In this document: one piece after another, positions 10,111 to 19,260 of the stretch
Position numbering within the stretch: position 1 is the stretch's first letter
Layout: every line of letters starts with the position of its first letter
Source: a bacterium
GTDB taxonomy: Bacteria; Hinthialibacterota; Hinthialibacteria; Hinthialibacterales; Hinthialibacteraceae
Direction: 5' to 3'
DNA: 64,000 nucleotides
Assembly (NCBI GenBank): GCA_016125385.1
Contig: WGLV01000012.1
Span: forward strand, 1 to 64,000
Notes under the pieces: generated by a model
The model's input: only the letters and a program-made list of their open reading frames with translations
Told to the model about the DNA's origin: nothing
Database searches by the model: none
Program-made: the position numbers and the translations under genes

Positions 10111-10198
10111 TCTTCAATCAGATGGCGCCAGGCGCCAACGGGATCGTTTGATTCGCACGACCTGAATACTTGCCTGGAGGCTGTCGACGCCGCCAACT

Positions 10199-10230
10199 GA
10201 AAAAAAGGGACGGCGATTCGCCGTCCCTTT
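10199..10230. terminator. bidirectional Rho-independent terminator
   Basis: A perfect 12-bp stem, AAAGGGACGGCG/CGCCGTCCCTTT, has a 3-nt loop. The minus strand continues with T-rich sequence, ending the 705-residue protein gene. The plus side (CCCTTTCTC) could end purEK transcripts. Confidence 0.85.
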
Positions 10231-10263
10231 CTCATTCCAGTGAATGGATGACTGACTCAAGCC

Positions 10264-12381
10264 TTAGAAGAGGCTCCAGTCCGCCACGCGGGTTCCGCCG
10301 GGGTTGAGCGTCGCGCCCAGCAGATAAACCGAGTCGGTTTCGACGTCCGAATGCGCGGGCAGTTTGATCTGCGTCAGCGTCTTCGAAGAGTCGAGCTCAT
10401 AGCGGAACGAGTCCGGACCCGCTCCAAAGCCCTGCGGTTCGCCGCTGGTGGTTTTCATCTCGGCGAAAACCTTCTGGCCGGTTTGCAGCGTCAGGTCGCC
10501 GCTGTAGACCGCCATCCAGAAGATTCCGGGTCCCCAGCCGTCGTTGGTGCTTGCGTCCGTGAAACGGACGAATACGTTCTTGCCGGGGTTATCGGTGGTG
10601 AGAACCGGCGCCAGGTCGATGGTGTAGTAATCTTTGTTCGCTTCGTTGTGAACGTCCACCCCAAACATGTCCATCGAGTTCAATACGGTGGTGTATTCCG
10701 GATCGCCGCCGTCAAGCGAATCGACGATCTCGATGCCGTACAGGTCGGGGCCCCATCCATCGGCCGGCTGACCGTCCGAAAAGCGGATGTATACCACGTT
10801 TTCCGCGTTGCCCGCCAGGTAGGGCGACAGGTCGAATGGATAGAAGTCGCGGTTACTGGCGTCGCGTGTTTCTTCGCCGGTTTCGCCCACCCAGTCTTTT
10901 TCGATGGTGAAGTTTTCGTCCGCGCCGGCGATTTCAATGATGAACTGATTGGCCACGTCGATCCGGGCGAACGCCTGGGTCAGGTCGTTCGGCAGGTCGA
11001 AGCGGTAGGTCATGGAGCGGGTTCCATCCGCGAAGCGGTGAGTCCCCGATTGCGACGTGTCGTTGTTTTCATACAGATAGTCCAGCTCGGTGGTTCCGTT
11101 GGGAATCATGTTGATGAGTCGCGTGGAAGGCAGCGGACCCGACAGCCCCACGATGAAATTGTTCGCCATGTCGACCGTCAGTTTCGCGTCGGTTACGTCG
11201 TCCGGCAGGTCGAAATGATAGACCAGCGAGCCGTTGCCGTCGGCGAACCGGTGACCGCGGTTCGACGGACCCGAGGCTCGGTTGTCATACAGATATTGCG
11301 CTTCGGTGTCATTGCCGTCGGTCTGGAACTCGGCGTACAGCGTGCCATTGACGGATGATTTTACCGCCAGCGTTTCATTGAACTGTTGCACTTCGCCGTT
11401 ATAGATGGCGACGTGACGTACGTCCGGGCCCCATCCGTCGTTCGGCGATGCGTCGGAGATCAACAGATACAACTCGCCGGTACCTGCCTGAATGAACGGC
11501 GTCAGGTCGTATTCATACAACTTCAGGTTACCCAATGAGTGGTGATCGACTCCGTATATCTCCTGCGAATTCGCGATGACGGTGTACCCATCGCTGATCG
11601 AGGCTTCGGGGTCGTGATATTCAGTCGCCACCGAAATCAGAAAGTTGTTGCCGACGGTGATGCCCAACTTGGCGTTTTGCAGGTCTTGAGGAATATCGAA
11701 CACATACAGCTGGAAGCCCGTTCCATCGATGAAACGGCCGCTGCCGTTGCTGTTCGTTCCTCGATCCTGCAGGCGGTACAGGTCTTCATCCGGCGTAAGC
11801 GTGTCGAACTCGGCGATGGTGTCCACGCTGCTGTCGTCCGAATACGTGAAATACGTATTATCGTACGCTGTGGCCGAGGCCATCCAGCTCGGAATCGGGC
11901 CGAAGCGTTCCTTTGTCGAACCATCGCTGTAAACGAATTCGATGTCGCCGAACGGGAAGGTATAACTGCCCGGCGCGGCCATCAGCGCCAGGTCCACCGA
12001 ACCATACTGTCCGTCCGCCACGTCGATCGTCTGGCCGTCCACGCGCACCGCGTCGAGCGAAGCGCTCATGAACGGCGCGAACTGAAACGAACCGCCTCCC
12101 GCGACGTTGAACGTCTGGCCGTCGGTATACCCGGCGGGCAGCGTCGTCGCGTCCAGAAAACCGTCCGTGTCGTCCAGGGGAGCCGTCAGACCCGCTCCAC
12201 CGGCTTCCAGTACGGTGTCCGTGTCGAACAGACCGCTCAGGTCGACGTAGGTCTGCGCGTGTACAGCGGGGGTGAGGCAGAACACGATGAGTGATGCGAA
12301 TGCGGCGCTCAAACCATCGCGCATGCTGAATCGACGATTGCGGCGATGGGCGGAGTGCGCCCTTCCAATGGGTTGATACAT
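10264..12381 (-). CDS. secreted modular protein with two kinds of internal repeat
   Basis: I do not recognise a named family. GGAGG lies 7 nt before the ATG at 12381, so the long basic N-terminus (about 20 residues) before the hydrophobic signal peptide is probably real; cleavage is likely after VHAQ at 43. Residues 45-185 form one region. Then come six modules of two kinds. Type A, ending FDLPxDLxxAxLxIxVANxFI, is at about 200-253, 357-413 and 430-486. Type B, ending DxxPxDGWGPDxxxxxIY, is at about 272-330, 505-553 and 570-628. The order is A-B-A-A-B-B. The modules look like beta-sandwich carbohydrate-binding domains. A surface or matrix protein, or a lectin-like accessory to glycan use, is an inference. 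Confidence 0.75.
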   Translation of the reverse strand: MYQPIGRAHSAHRRNRRFSMRDGLSAAFASLIVFCLTPAVHAQTYVDLSGLFDTDTVLEAGGAGLTAPLDDTDGFLDATTLPAGYTDGQTFNVAGGGSFQFAPFMSASLDAVRVDGQTIDVADGQYGSVDLALMAAPGSYTFPFGDIEFVYSDGSTKERFGPIPSWMASATAYDNTYFTYSDDSSVDTIAEFDTLTPDEDLYRLQDRGTNSNGSGRFIDGTGFQLYVFDIPQDLQNAKLGITVGNNFLISVATEYHDPEASISDGYTVIANSQEIYGVDHHSLGNLKLYEYDLTPFIQAGTGELYLLISDASPNDGWGPDVRHVAIYNGEVQQFNETLAVKSSVNGTLYAEFQTDGNDTEAQYLYDNRASGPSNRGHRFADGNGSLVYHFDLPDDVTDAKLTVDMANNFIVGLSGPLPSTRLINMIPNGTTELDYLYENNDTSQSGTHRFADGTRSMTYRFDLPNDLTQAFARIDVANQFIIEIAGADENFTIEKDWVGETGEETRDASNRDFYPFDLSPYLAGNAENVVYIRFSDGQPADGWGPDLYGIEIVDSLDGGDPEYTTVLNSMDMFGVDVHNEANKDYYTIDLAPVLTTDNPGKNVFVRFTDASTNDGWGPGIFWMAVYSGDLTLQTGQKVFAEMKTTSGEPQGFGAGPDSFRYELDSSKTLTQIKLPAHSDVETDSVYLLGATLNPGGTRVADWSLF

Positions 12382-12616
12382 ACACTTTCCTCCAGTTGAA
12401 AAGATATTATGAAGCGCCCGTTAATAACGGGTTCTATTTTTAAACGGTAACCAAACAAACCTGATCCGTCCAGCATCAGGCGGCGTTGGGCATAAAACTA
12501 TTCATTCGAATGAGATGTCTGAAAAAGCGGAGATATTCCCGTTCATAGTTCTCACATCGATTCTTCGATGAACCATGATAGAATGCATCGCTTGCCATCT
12601 CGCACGGATAGGACCA

Positions 12617-14812
12617 ATGCGTCGTCTGCTCCTGAATGAAACATATCGCGATCTGGCTGTCTGCTTCCTGCTGGCTCTGCTGCAGGGCGCGGTCATGATC
12701 GGCGCCGAGCTTCATCTCGATGGGCGTCCCTCCTTTCCGCTCGACGATTCGTTTATCCATCTTCAGTACGCGAATCAGATCGCTCATGGCTACTACTTTC
12801 GCTATCAGAACACCGGCGGCGTATCCGGCGGCGCGACCAGTTTTCTGTATCCTCACCTGCTCGCCGTGGGGGTGTGGCTCGGTTTCACCGGCGAACGCCT
12901 CATCCTGTGGGCGCAACTGATCGCGCTTTTTTCCACCACCGCCGCGCTGTTTTTTCTTCAGCGATGCGGTCGGCGAATCGGTTCTCCCTTCGCTGGCTGG
13001 GCGGCGGTGATCTGGACGGTTCTCAATGGACACATGGCCTGGGCGTTCTGGAGCGGGATGGAGATCGCGCTGTTCGCATCGATTTTCTTCTGGACGATGA
13101 GCGAAGCCCTGCGCGAACGTCCCTCTTTCGATCGGCTGTTCGCTGCGATGGGGCTGCTGTCTCTCGCTCGTCCTGAAGGAGTCGTGATCTCGCTCGCCGC
13201 CGGTGCGATACTTGTATTGAAATCCATGATGGAAGGTTGGTTTTTTCAATCGCTCGCACATCGCCGCGCGCTTGCGTCGCTGGCCTTTCTTCTGGTATGC
13301 CTCATAGGCCCGCCCTTGTTTTACCGTTTCGCGCTGAGCGGTTCAGGCGGCAACAGCCTCGTCGCCAAAAGTCTGCTTTATCAACCCATCATGAGTTTTT
13401 CTCAGCGAGCGGATCGAATCCTGTCCAACTTCTCCGAAATGATCCGCTTTTTAATGGCCGCCCCGTCGGTCGTGCCCCGCGTGGGTGAATTCATGGCGCC
13501 CGGCGCGCTGGCCTTCGCCGTGGCGGGATTCACGTTCACCGCCTTGCGCGGCGTGGAGGGGCGCTGGCGCTGCGCGCTGGCCGCGTTGCCCCTGCTGATC
13601 GTGCTCGCCGCCGTCTCAACGCTGGAAGCATGGGCGCTTCACAATTTCCGTTATCTGGCGCCGATAATCCCATGGATCATGTTATGGGGCTTTGTTGGAG
13701 TCAGCCGGTTGTTGAGCGGAGCCGCTCCCTCGGCGTCCGCGCCCGCGTGGGCGGTCGCCGCGCTGGCGATGCTGATCGCCGCGCCTCATCTGCCCGCCTG
13801 GGCGTCGCGATACGCTCGCGAGTCCGCGGTCATCGATCGTAAACAGCGCGCCGCCGCCGAATGGATTTCAGCGAGTTTGCCGGCTGATCGCCCTCTCGCC
13901 ATCAATGACGCGGGAGCGCTCGCGTTCTTCAGCCGCGTACCCGTCTATGACCTCGTCGGTCTGGTGACCAACGATACGACGCTGGCGTATCGCGCCGGCG
14001 AGGGGGCGTTGTATGAAACTCTCGAACATCTCTCTCTCGATGAGCGCCCCCGCTTCGCGATGGTGTTCCCGTCGTGGTTCAAGGAACTCAGCCGCACCTT
14101 TGACGTGTTTTACCGCCCGCGCGTCGCGTTTCCCGATCCCTTCGATCCGGGATTCGGCAAAAAAATGTACGAGATCAACTGGTTTTACCGTGGTCACGAA
14201 GACGCACCGCGTAAGAGGACGATGCGAGAGGAGTGGGAGGTGAAAGACCGCCTCGACGTCTCCGACCTCGACGCCGAACGCGATCATGACTATCGGATTG
14301 AATTGCGTGATGGCCGCTTTCCCGAGGTTCCCAATCCCTTCCGCCGCAACTTCGGTTATCACGAAGAGATCGACGAAACCTTTCCGGGAATCGAAAACGA
14401 AGTGCGCGATCTGATCCCCCGCCTCTGGGCGGATGGAACCATATACAACTATGACGTCGTTGATGCTGGCCGCAGGATCGACGGCGCCGAATCGTTCACG
14501 TTATCCGGGCTTGAAGCCGGCCGCCCCGCCTGGCTGATTCTACGCACGTGTGACAACGCGGGCGACCGCCCGCGTTTCGCGTTCCGTATGGCGGTGGAGA
14601 TTGACGGCGTCTACGCGGGCGAATGGAAAGTGAGCGGAACGCCGTGGAACTGGTACGAAACCGTCTTCCCCATCCCGGCCGAACTGATTGAAAATCCCTC
14701 GATCCGCGTCCGCGTCCGCAATCTGGGTGAACCCGGCTTCCCCTGGTTCGATTCTTACTACTACTGGATCTGCCAATCCGGTTCAAATGGTGAGAAAAGT
14801 GCTGTTCAGTAA
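12617..14812 (+). CDS. GT-C type membrane protein with C-terminal soluble domain
   Basis: Predicted lipid-linked sugar transferase. I start at the ATG at 12617 with AGGA just upstream, rather than 14 codons earlier. The first 430 or so residues hold about ten membrane helices. The first outside loop reads FPLDDSFIHLQYANQIAHG, the DD motif of PMT/ArnT-like GT-C enzymes that binds metal and lipid donor, followed by GGVSGGATSFLYP. Residues from about 430 to 731 are soluble and end in a jelly-roll-like domain (LEAGRPAWLILRT ... GTPWNWYETVF). The substrate is unknown. It is transcribed divergently from the modular secreted protein with 235 bp between them, where a small CCCGTT-AAT-AACGGG palindrome lies. 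Confidence 0.72.
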   Translation: MRRLLLNETYRDLAVCFLLALLQGAVMIGAELHLDGRPSFPLDDSFIHLQYANQIAHGYYFRYQNTGGVSGGATSFLYPHLLAVGVWLGFTGERLILWAQLIALFSTTAALFFLQRCGRRIGSPFAGWAAVIWTVLNGHMAWAFWSGMEIALFASIFFWTMSEALRERPSFDRLFAAMGLLSLARPEGVVISLAAGAILVLKSMMEGWFFQSLAHRRALASLAFLLVCLIGPPLFYRFALSGSGGNSLVAKSLLYQPIMSFSQRADRILSNFSEMIRFLMAAPSVVPRVGEFMAPGALAFAVAGFTFTALRGVEGRWRCALAALPLLIVLAAVSTLEAWALHNFRYLAPIIPWIMLWGFVGVSRLLSGAAPSASAPAWAVAALAMLIAAPHLPAWASRYARESAVIDRKQRAAAEWISASLPADRPLAINDAGALAFFSRVPVYDLVGLVTNDTTLAYRAGEGALYETLEHLSLDERPRFAMVFPSWFKELSRTFDVFYRPRVAFPDPFDPGFGKKMYEINWFYRGHEDAPRKRTMREEWEVKDRLDVSDLDAERDHDYRIELRDGRFPEVPNPFRRNFGYHEEIDETFPGIENEVRDLIPRLWADGTIYNYDVVDAGRRIDGAESFTLSGLEAGRPAWLILRTCDNAGDRPRFAFRMAVEIDGVYAGEWKVSGTPWNWYETVFPIPAELIENPSIRVRVRNLGEPGFPWFDSYYYWICQSGSNGEKSAVQ

Positions 14813-14846
14813 AATGAATGTGAAAGACTGCTTCGAATGCCGATAG

Positions 14847-14866
14847 CCCGGCCTTTCACGGCTGGG
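14847..14866. repeat. hairpin of the dispersed B element
   Basis: CCCGGCC-TTTCAC-GGCTGGG is preceded by GATAG, matching the hairpins at 19437, 26045 and 26325. The TGA stop of the diguanylate cyclase gene (14856-14858, minus strand) lies in its loop. It may act as transcription stop or mRNA end protector between two convergent genes. Confidence 0.6.
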
Positions 14867-16373
14867 AGACGCCGCCCGCCATGGAGTCCATCTTCGCTTG
14901 GGCGGCGGCGGTGGCGTATTCCACCCGGTTGCGGCCGCGTTTTTTCGCCCGGTACATCGCCTGATCGGCGCGGCTGATGATCTGCTCGAGGTTCTGATCC
15001 TTCTCGTCGAATTCGGTTACGCCGATGCTGACGGTGACGCGGACTTCCTGTTTCCCGTCAAAAATCCGCATTGCTTCAATCGCGCTTCGGATTCGTTCCG
15101 CGACGGTTGAGGCGGAGCGCGAATTCGATTCCGTCAGAATGACGGCGAACTCTTCGCCGCCCAGCCGTCCGAACAGATCGGTCTCGCGCAGGTTCTTTCT
15201 GCATTCTCTGACGAACGCCTTCAGCGCCTCGTCTCCGCGTAGATGCCCGTAGGTATCGTTGATTCTCTTGAAATGGTCGAGGTCCATCATGAGCACGGCC
15301 ATGTTCTTGCGGTAGCGTTTGCACCGGTTGAACTCGTTGCCCCCCTGCTCCCAGAACATCTTGCGGTTATAGACGCCGGTCAGCGAGTCCATGTTCGCCG
15401 CCTGCACCAGCCGCCGCTGGAAGTAATCGACCGTGATCAGATTGATCAGCAGAATCAGGCACGATACGAAAAACCCGATCAGCAGGTTTCGGATCAGGGT
15501 TTTGCGGATATCGCTCAACACCAGCGATTCATCCTGTTCGACGAACAGATACCAGTTGAATTCGGGAATATACCGCACCGTCAGAACGATATGGTTTCCG
15601 TCGCGGTCAAACTCATAGGCGGCGGTTTGATCTTTGTCGTTTTGAATTCGCCCGATGAAGTCGCGGATGCCGTCCTGATCGAACACGTTCACTTTTTCCA
15701 CTTTGGTGATATCGGGGTGAACCTGAACGACTCCCTGGGCGTCGACCAGAAAAATCTCGCGCTGGGTTCGGCCCTGGTGTTCTTTCAACAGCGAACCGAT
15801 CCGTTTCATGCTCAGACCAACGCCGGTGACTCCCAGCAGCCGCCCCTGGCTGTCGTTAATGCGGTAGTTGATGAAGATGGTGATGTTGTTCGCCGCCGCC
15901 TGATCGGTGTCAACGTCAAGAAGATATTCCTTGTTCTTCACCAGAAACTGATAATACCAGACGTCGTGATCGTCGGTGGGCGAGATCGTTTTCAGCACGC
16001 CTCCGTAATAGTAATACTTCTTCGTCCTGTCCGAGACCAGAAAGGCCGAACTGAAATCGTATTTGTCTTTGATCTCTTTCAGATAAGTCTGAATGGCGGC
16101 AACGTCTTCTTCACCGTTTGTGATCCAGTCGCGTACGAAGGTGTCGTTCGCCATCAACGAAGACAGATGAACCGGCCTGAGGATGTCATGCTGAATCTGT
16201 GAATAAATATTGTCGCTCACCAGCGGCAGCGACTCCATGACCAGGTTGGTGTGCAGCGCCTTTTTCGACGCCTGAAAACTGATCAGATTGGTGATGAAAA
16301 AGGCGAAAAACAGAATAATCGCCAGAGTGACGATTAACTTGGTGCGTATTCCGATGTTGCGCCAGACGGCCAT
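14856..16373 (-). CDS. diguanylate cyclase with extracytoplasmic Cache sensor
   Basis: Makes cyclic di-GMP from two GTP. There are two membrane helices, at about 12-33 and 293-315. The roughly 260 residues between them form a double-Cache-like periplasmic sensor (DSQGRLLGVTGVGLSMKRI is typical). The GGDEF domain spans about 325-490, with DSLTGVYNRKMF, the metal Asp in MMDLDHFKRIND, and the active-site GGEEF at 405-409. An inhibitory I-site RETD lies five residues ahead of it, so product inhibition is likely. No EAL domain is present. Its stop codon falls inside a dispersed hairpin element. The ligand is unknown; small organic acids or amino acids are typical for the sensor type. Confidence 0.94.
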   Translation of the reverse strand: MAVWRNIGIRTKLIVTLAIILFFAFFITNLISFQASKKALHTNLVMESLPLVSDNIYSQIQHDILRPVHLSSLMANDTFVRDWITNGEEDVAAIQTYLKEIKDKYDFSSAFLVSDRTKKYYYYGGVLKTISPTDDHDVWYYQFLVKNKEYLLDVDTDQAAANNITIFINYRINDSQGRLLGVTGVGLSMKRIGSLLKEHQGRTQREIFLVDAQGVVQVHPDITKVEKVNVFDQDGIRDFIGRIQNDKDQTAAYEFDRDGNHIVLTVRYIPEFNWYLFVEQDESLVLSDIRKTLIRNLLIGFFVSCLILLINLITVDYFQRRLVQAANMDSLTGVYNRKMFWEQGGNEFNRCKRYRKNMAVLMMDLDHFKRINDTYGHLRGDEALKAFVRECRKNLRETDLFGRLGGEEFAVILTESNSRSASTVAERIRSAIEAMRIFDGKQEVRVTVSIGVTEFDEKDQNLEQIISRADQAMYRAKKRGRNRVEYATAAAQAKMDSMAGGVSQP

Positions 16374-16506
16374 GATAATCCTGGTCTCGGGGGTGGAGTT
16401 GGATTTTCATGCGCTTCAGGGCGTTCCCGGCTTCGCGGAGCGCCACACGCATTCCGCCCAGTATACCTGCAAAAGATCATGGGTTGGACGGCAATGGAGC
16501 GGTTCG

Positions 16507-17400
16507 TCAATCAAAATTGATCCGCAATGAATTCCCTTCATCCACGCCGAAGATCTTTAATGTAATATCGAGCGCCTGGGCGCTCCACGCACCCGGACCT
16601 TCGATATACGTCGCGAAGAAAAGGGGGGTCCTGTCTTCCGGAGTCACGTACCCCACGTACCATCCCCACGTCTTGCCATCCAGTCGGCCCGAGCCCGTCT
16701 TGCCGCGCAGGGTATAGTCGTTCGTTTTTTTGTACACCATCGCCATTTTGACCGCATCCAGCGCCTCTTGTTTGACGGGCAGCGTATTCGCCGCGAATTT
16801 GCGCATGAACGCGACCTGCTCATCCGGCGAGATCATCAGCGGACCGTCCAGCCAGAAGCGAGTCAGCTCGCCCGTACAGTCCTGATTGCCATAGTCGAAC
16901 CGCTTCAGATAGTCCGCCATGCGCTCCCGGCCAACCCGCTGTGCGATCTCCTGAAACACCCAGACCACCGAGTTCTGAATCGCGCTGATCAGATCGTGAT
17001 CGCGATTCCATGACTTGATCTCCCGTTCCTTGCCGTCCCAGCTGAAAATCTCCGTCGCGTTGCTCACCACGCCGCTGTCCAGTGCGATCAGCGCGTGAGG
17101 AACCTTGTACGTGGAGCAGGGAATATACCGCGTCAAACAGGCGGCGGGGTTGTAGCGCAAATATTGATCTTTCGCCTGATCGTACAGGACAAAACAGCCC
17201 TTGAACTCACCGAAGGCTTCTTTCAGATCGAGAGTCCGGTCTTCCGCAGCATGCGCGGAGATTCCCGTAAAGAGCAGAAACGCGGCCATGAGCGCGGCGA
17301 AAAACAATCGCGCCAGCTGGTTTCCAATGAGGATCCTATCCAGTTGGCGTCTCTGGGGCCGACATGCTGTAAACTGCGGATTGACGGAAGTTCGGATCAT
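16507..17400 (-). CDS. class D (OXA-type) beta-lactamase
   Basis: Periplasmic serine hydrolase predicted to open beta-lactam rings. All class D landmarks are visible in order: STYK at 96-99 (nucleophile Ser96 and carboxylated Lys99), SVV at 144-146, YGN at 170-172, Trp183 in RFWLDGP, and KTG at 234-236. The signal peptide ends near SAHA-AED (about residue 51). AGGAGAAGAGG directly precedes the ATG at 17400. The length is near the OXA range once the long n-region is removed. The gene stands alone, without blaR/blaI genes, integron sites or mobility genes nearby, and its composition matches neighbours, so it looks resident. BlaR-type sensor domains share this fold, but the signal peptide and lack of a membrane protease domain favour an enzyme. 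Confidence 0.92.
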   Translation of the reverse strand: MIRTSVNPQFTACRPQRRQLDRILIGNQLARLFFAALMAAFLLFTGISAHAAEDRTLDLKEAFGEFKGCFVLYDQAKDQYLRYNPAACLTRYIPCSTYKVPHALIALDSGVVSNATEIFSWDGKEREIKSWNRDHDLISAIQNSVVWVFQEIAQRVGRERMADYLKRFDYGNQDCTGELTRFWLDGPLMISPDEQVAFMRKFAANTLPVKQEALDAVKMAMVYKKTNDYTLRGKTGSGRLDGKTWGWYVGYVTPEDRTPLFFATYIEGPGAWSAQALDITLKIFGVDEGNSLRINFD

Positions 17401-17743
17401 CCTCTTCTCCTGATTAGAAAGAAATCAATCTCAAAAAATGGTGTAGATAAAATCGGCGGATATGGCATAAACGGATCAGCCGATCGAATGTGACGATTTT
17501 TCAAAAATCATGATACAATTTGTTCGAAAAGCCGATTCAAGAATCAGGACAAGCAATTGCTGTGTGTAACCATAGACTTTTCAGTGTGTTATGCGTATTT
17601 TTCTGAAGGCTGCTCCAAAGTGAAAAAAAACGGGATTGGGAGCGTTACTTCGGGAGCGCGCTTCTCGTTACTGGTTACAGTAATTCCATGTATAATCCTT
17701 GGTTGAAAGGACGCTCGGGTACTCCGGGCGGTGCGTGTGAAAT
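17401..17743. promoter_or_regulatory. divergent promoter region for beta-lactamase and sigma factor genes
   Basis: This is a 343-bp gap. GTGACG at 17490 and TACAAT at 17514 are 18 bp apart, with TG at 17511-17512 giving an extended -10 that reads towards the sigma factor gene. The spacer holds a perfect palindrome, GATTTTT-C-AAAAATC (17495-17509). A second -10-like TATAAT lies at 17691. I cannot tell which is used. Confidence 0.4.
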
Positions 17744-18448
17744 ATGGCGGGTAAAACCAATGCAAACGCCGCGGTCATGACAGGCGCCTGGCCATCCGCG
17801 AAAAACGAGACGAATTCCGTTACTCGCGCGCTGGACGCTCGTACTAAACCACTTGACGGCGAATTGAGCGACGAACACCTCATGGTGGCGTGCCAGAAGG
17901 GCCGGCTCGACGCGTTGGAACAACTCTATCAGCGCCATTATCAGCCTCTGTTCCTTTTCATCTTGCGAATGGTGCAACGGCGCGATCTCGCGGAAGACCT
18001 CGCCCAGGAGACGTTCCTGCGCGTTTACAATAACCGGATGTCCTGGCAGCCCAAGTCGAAATATACGTCGTGGATGTATCGCATCGCGCGCAACCTCTGC
18101 ATCGACGAAAAACGGCGTTACTGGAACCGAATGGTCTACGCCGATTCCGACTTCCGCGATCCGTCCGGTGAAGATCAGAGTTCATTCATCGACCGCGTCG
18201 AAGACGTGGGCCGAGACGCCCGCGAGTCGTTCAACCATAAACTGGATGAAGAGGCCATCAAACAGGCCATCAACCAGTTGTCTGATGAGCAGCGTGAGGT
18301 CATCGTTCTCAACAAGTACCAGGGCCTCTCCTACGTCGAAATCGCCGAGATTCTGGGAGCAACGCCCGAATCGATCAAACAACGGGCCTATCGCGCTCAC
18401 TTGAAATTGCGCGAGATTCTGCAACCTCTGCTTTCTGAATATGCCTGA
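17744..18448 (+). CDS. ECF-type sigma-70 family RNA polymerase sigma factor
   Basis: Directs RNA polymerase to a limited regulon. Residues 1-40 are a non-conserved extension. Region 2 spans about 55-120, with LEQLYQRHYQPLFLF and AEDLAQETFLRVY. Region 4 is at about 170-225, with LSDEQREVIVLNKYQGLSYVEIAEILG and the helix-turn-helix ending SIKQRAYRAHLKLRE. Region 3 is absent, as in ECF factors. The ATG at 17744 is preceded by only a weak ribosome site. The next gene is 8 bp downstream and encodes a matching zinc-finger anti-sigma factor, so the pair is probably one autoregulated operon. The target stress is unknown. Confidence 0.93.
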   Translation: MAGKTNANAAVMTGAWPSAKNETNSVTRALDARTKPLDGELSDEHLMVACQKGRLDALEQLYQRHYQPLFLFILRMVQRRDLAEDLAQETFLRVYNNRMSWQPKSKYTSWMYRIARNLCIDEKRRYWNRMVYADSDFRDPSGEDQSSFIDRVEDVGRDARESFNHKLDEEAIKQAINQLSDEQREVIVLNKYQGLSYVEIAEILGATPESIKQRAYRAHLKLREILQPLLSEYA

Positions 18449-18456
18449 TTAAGGGC

Positions 18457-19179
18457 GTGAATGTGCATGGTATGAGCGATGAATCGGACTGGAGTAAGAC
18501 CGTGAAGAAAAACTGCCCATTTAATGATGAACTGCTCGTTTCGTACGCCTCGGGCAACTGCGATGCTCAGGAACGCGCTCAGGTGGAACGTCATGTCGCC
18601 TCCTGCGGCGAATGCCGCCGCGAGATCGTCGAACTCGAAAAAGCCTGGTGGTCGCTCGATACGTGGAACGATGAAAACATTCCCGTTCAGCCCCGCTTTA
18701 ACGAACTGCTGTGCCGCATCCAGACCAAGGCTCAACCCATTTCTCTGCGCGAACGCATGATCCCCTACTGGCGCCAGGCTCGTCAGGCGATGACCCATGC
18801 GCCCAAATTCGCCGCCGCCGCGACGATCGGCTGCATGCTGCTCCTCGCCGCGTCGCAGTCCGTTATGGATCCGGCGGGCGCGTCTTCGCCCGTCGTTCAA
18901 CCGCAATACGTATCCAACACGGATAGCGCCCAGCTGATCGCCAGTTCCACCGAATCGTTGAATCCCCTGTTGCCCTCGGTGAAGTCGGGCGATCAGTACA
19001 AAGAAGCCGCTCGCGAGTTGTTGCGCCTTCAGGACATGGTGGCGCTCAACGAATCGGGCATGACTCGCGTCCGCGCGGGCTGGACGCCTCGCTCGGTCGT
19101 CCCCGCCAATAATGATATGGTCGCGGTATCGGTTCGCCCCAGCGTGGCGCATGACGCGGCGGTTTATCTCGGCGAATAA
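18457..19179 (+). CDS. anti-sigma factor with zf-HC2 zinc finger
   Basis: Predicted to hold the upstream sigma factor inactive at the membrane. The N-terminal domain carries the ZAS motif HVASCGEC, with a further Cys in FNDELLVSYASGNCD. One hydrophobic segment follows at about 115-135 (FAAAATIGCMLLLAA), and then an outside domain of about 100 residues. Possible starts are GTG 18457, GTG 18463 and ATG 18472; AAGGG at 18451-18455 favours one of the later two. It lies 8 bp after the sigma gene and ends at a strong terminator. The outside domain shows no known sensor fold that I recognise. Confidence 0.85.
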   Translation: MNVHGMSDESDWSKTVKKNCPFNDELLVSYASGNCDAQERAQVERHVASCGECRREIVELEKAWWSLDTWNDENIPVQPRFNELLCRIQTKAQPISLRERMIPYWRQARQAMTHAPKFAAAATIGCMLLLAASQSVMDPAGASSPVVQPQYVSNTDSAQLIASSTESLNPLLPSVKSGDQYKEAARELLRLQDMVALNESGMTRVRAGWTPRSVVPANNDMVAVSVRPSVAHDAAVYLGE

Positions 19180-19209
19180 CCATCATCGTCAAACGGGATA
19201 CAAAACCAA

Positions 19210-19244
19210 CGCCCCGGCTGGATCAGCCGGGGCGTTTTGCTTTT
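19210..19244 (+). terminator. Rho-independent terminator of the sigma/anti-sigma operon
   Basis: An 11-bp perfect stem, CGCCCCGGCTG/CAGCCGGGGCG, has a 3-nt loop and is followed by TTTTGCTTTT. It lies 30 bp after the anti-sigma stop. Confidence 0.92.
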
Positions 19245-19260
19245 AGGAAGGATGCGCGAA

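Noticed and set aside
12476-13261. A 261-codon minus-strand frame overlapping the GT-C gene start
   Set aside because: Its product is charged low-complexity sequence; the opposite strand encodes clear membrane helices with a conserved DD motif.
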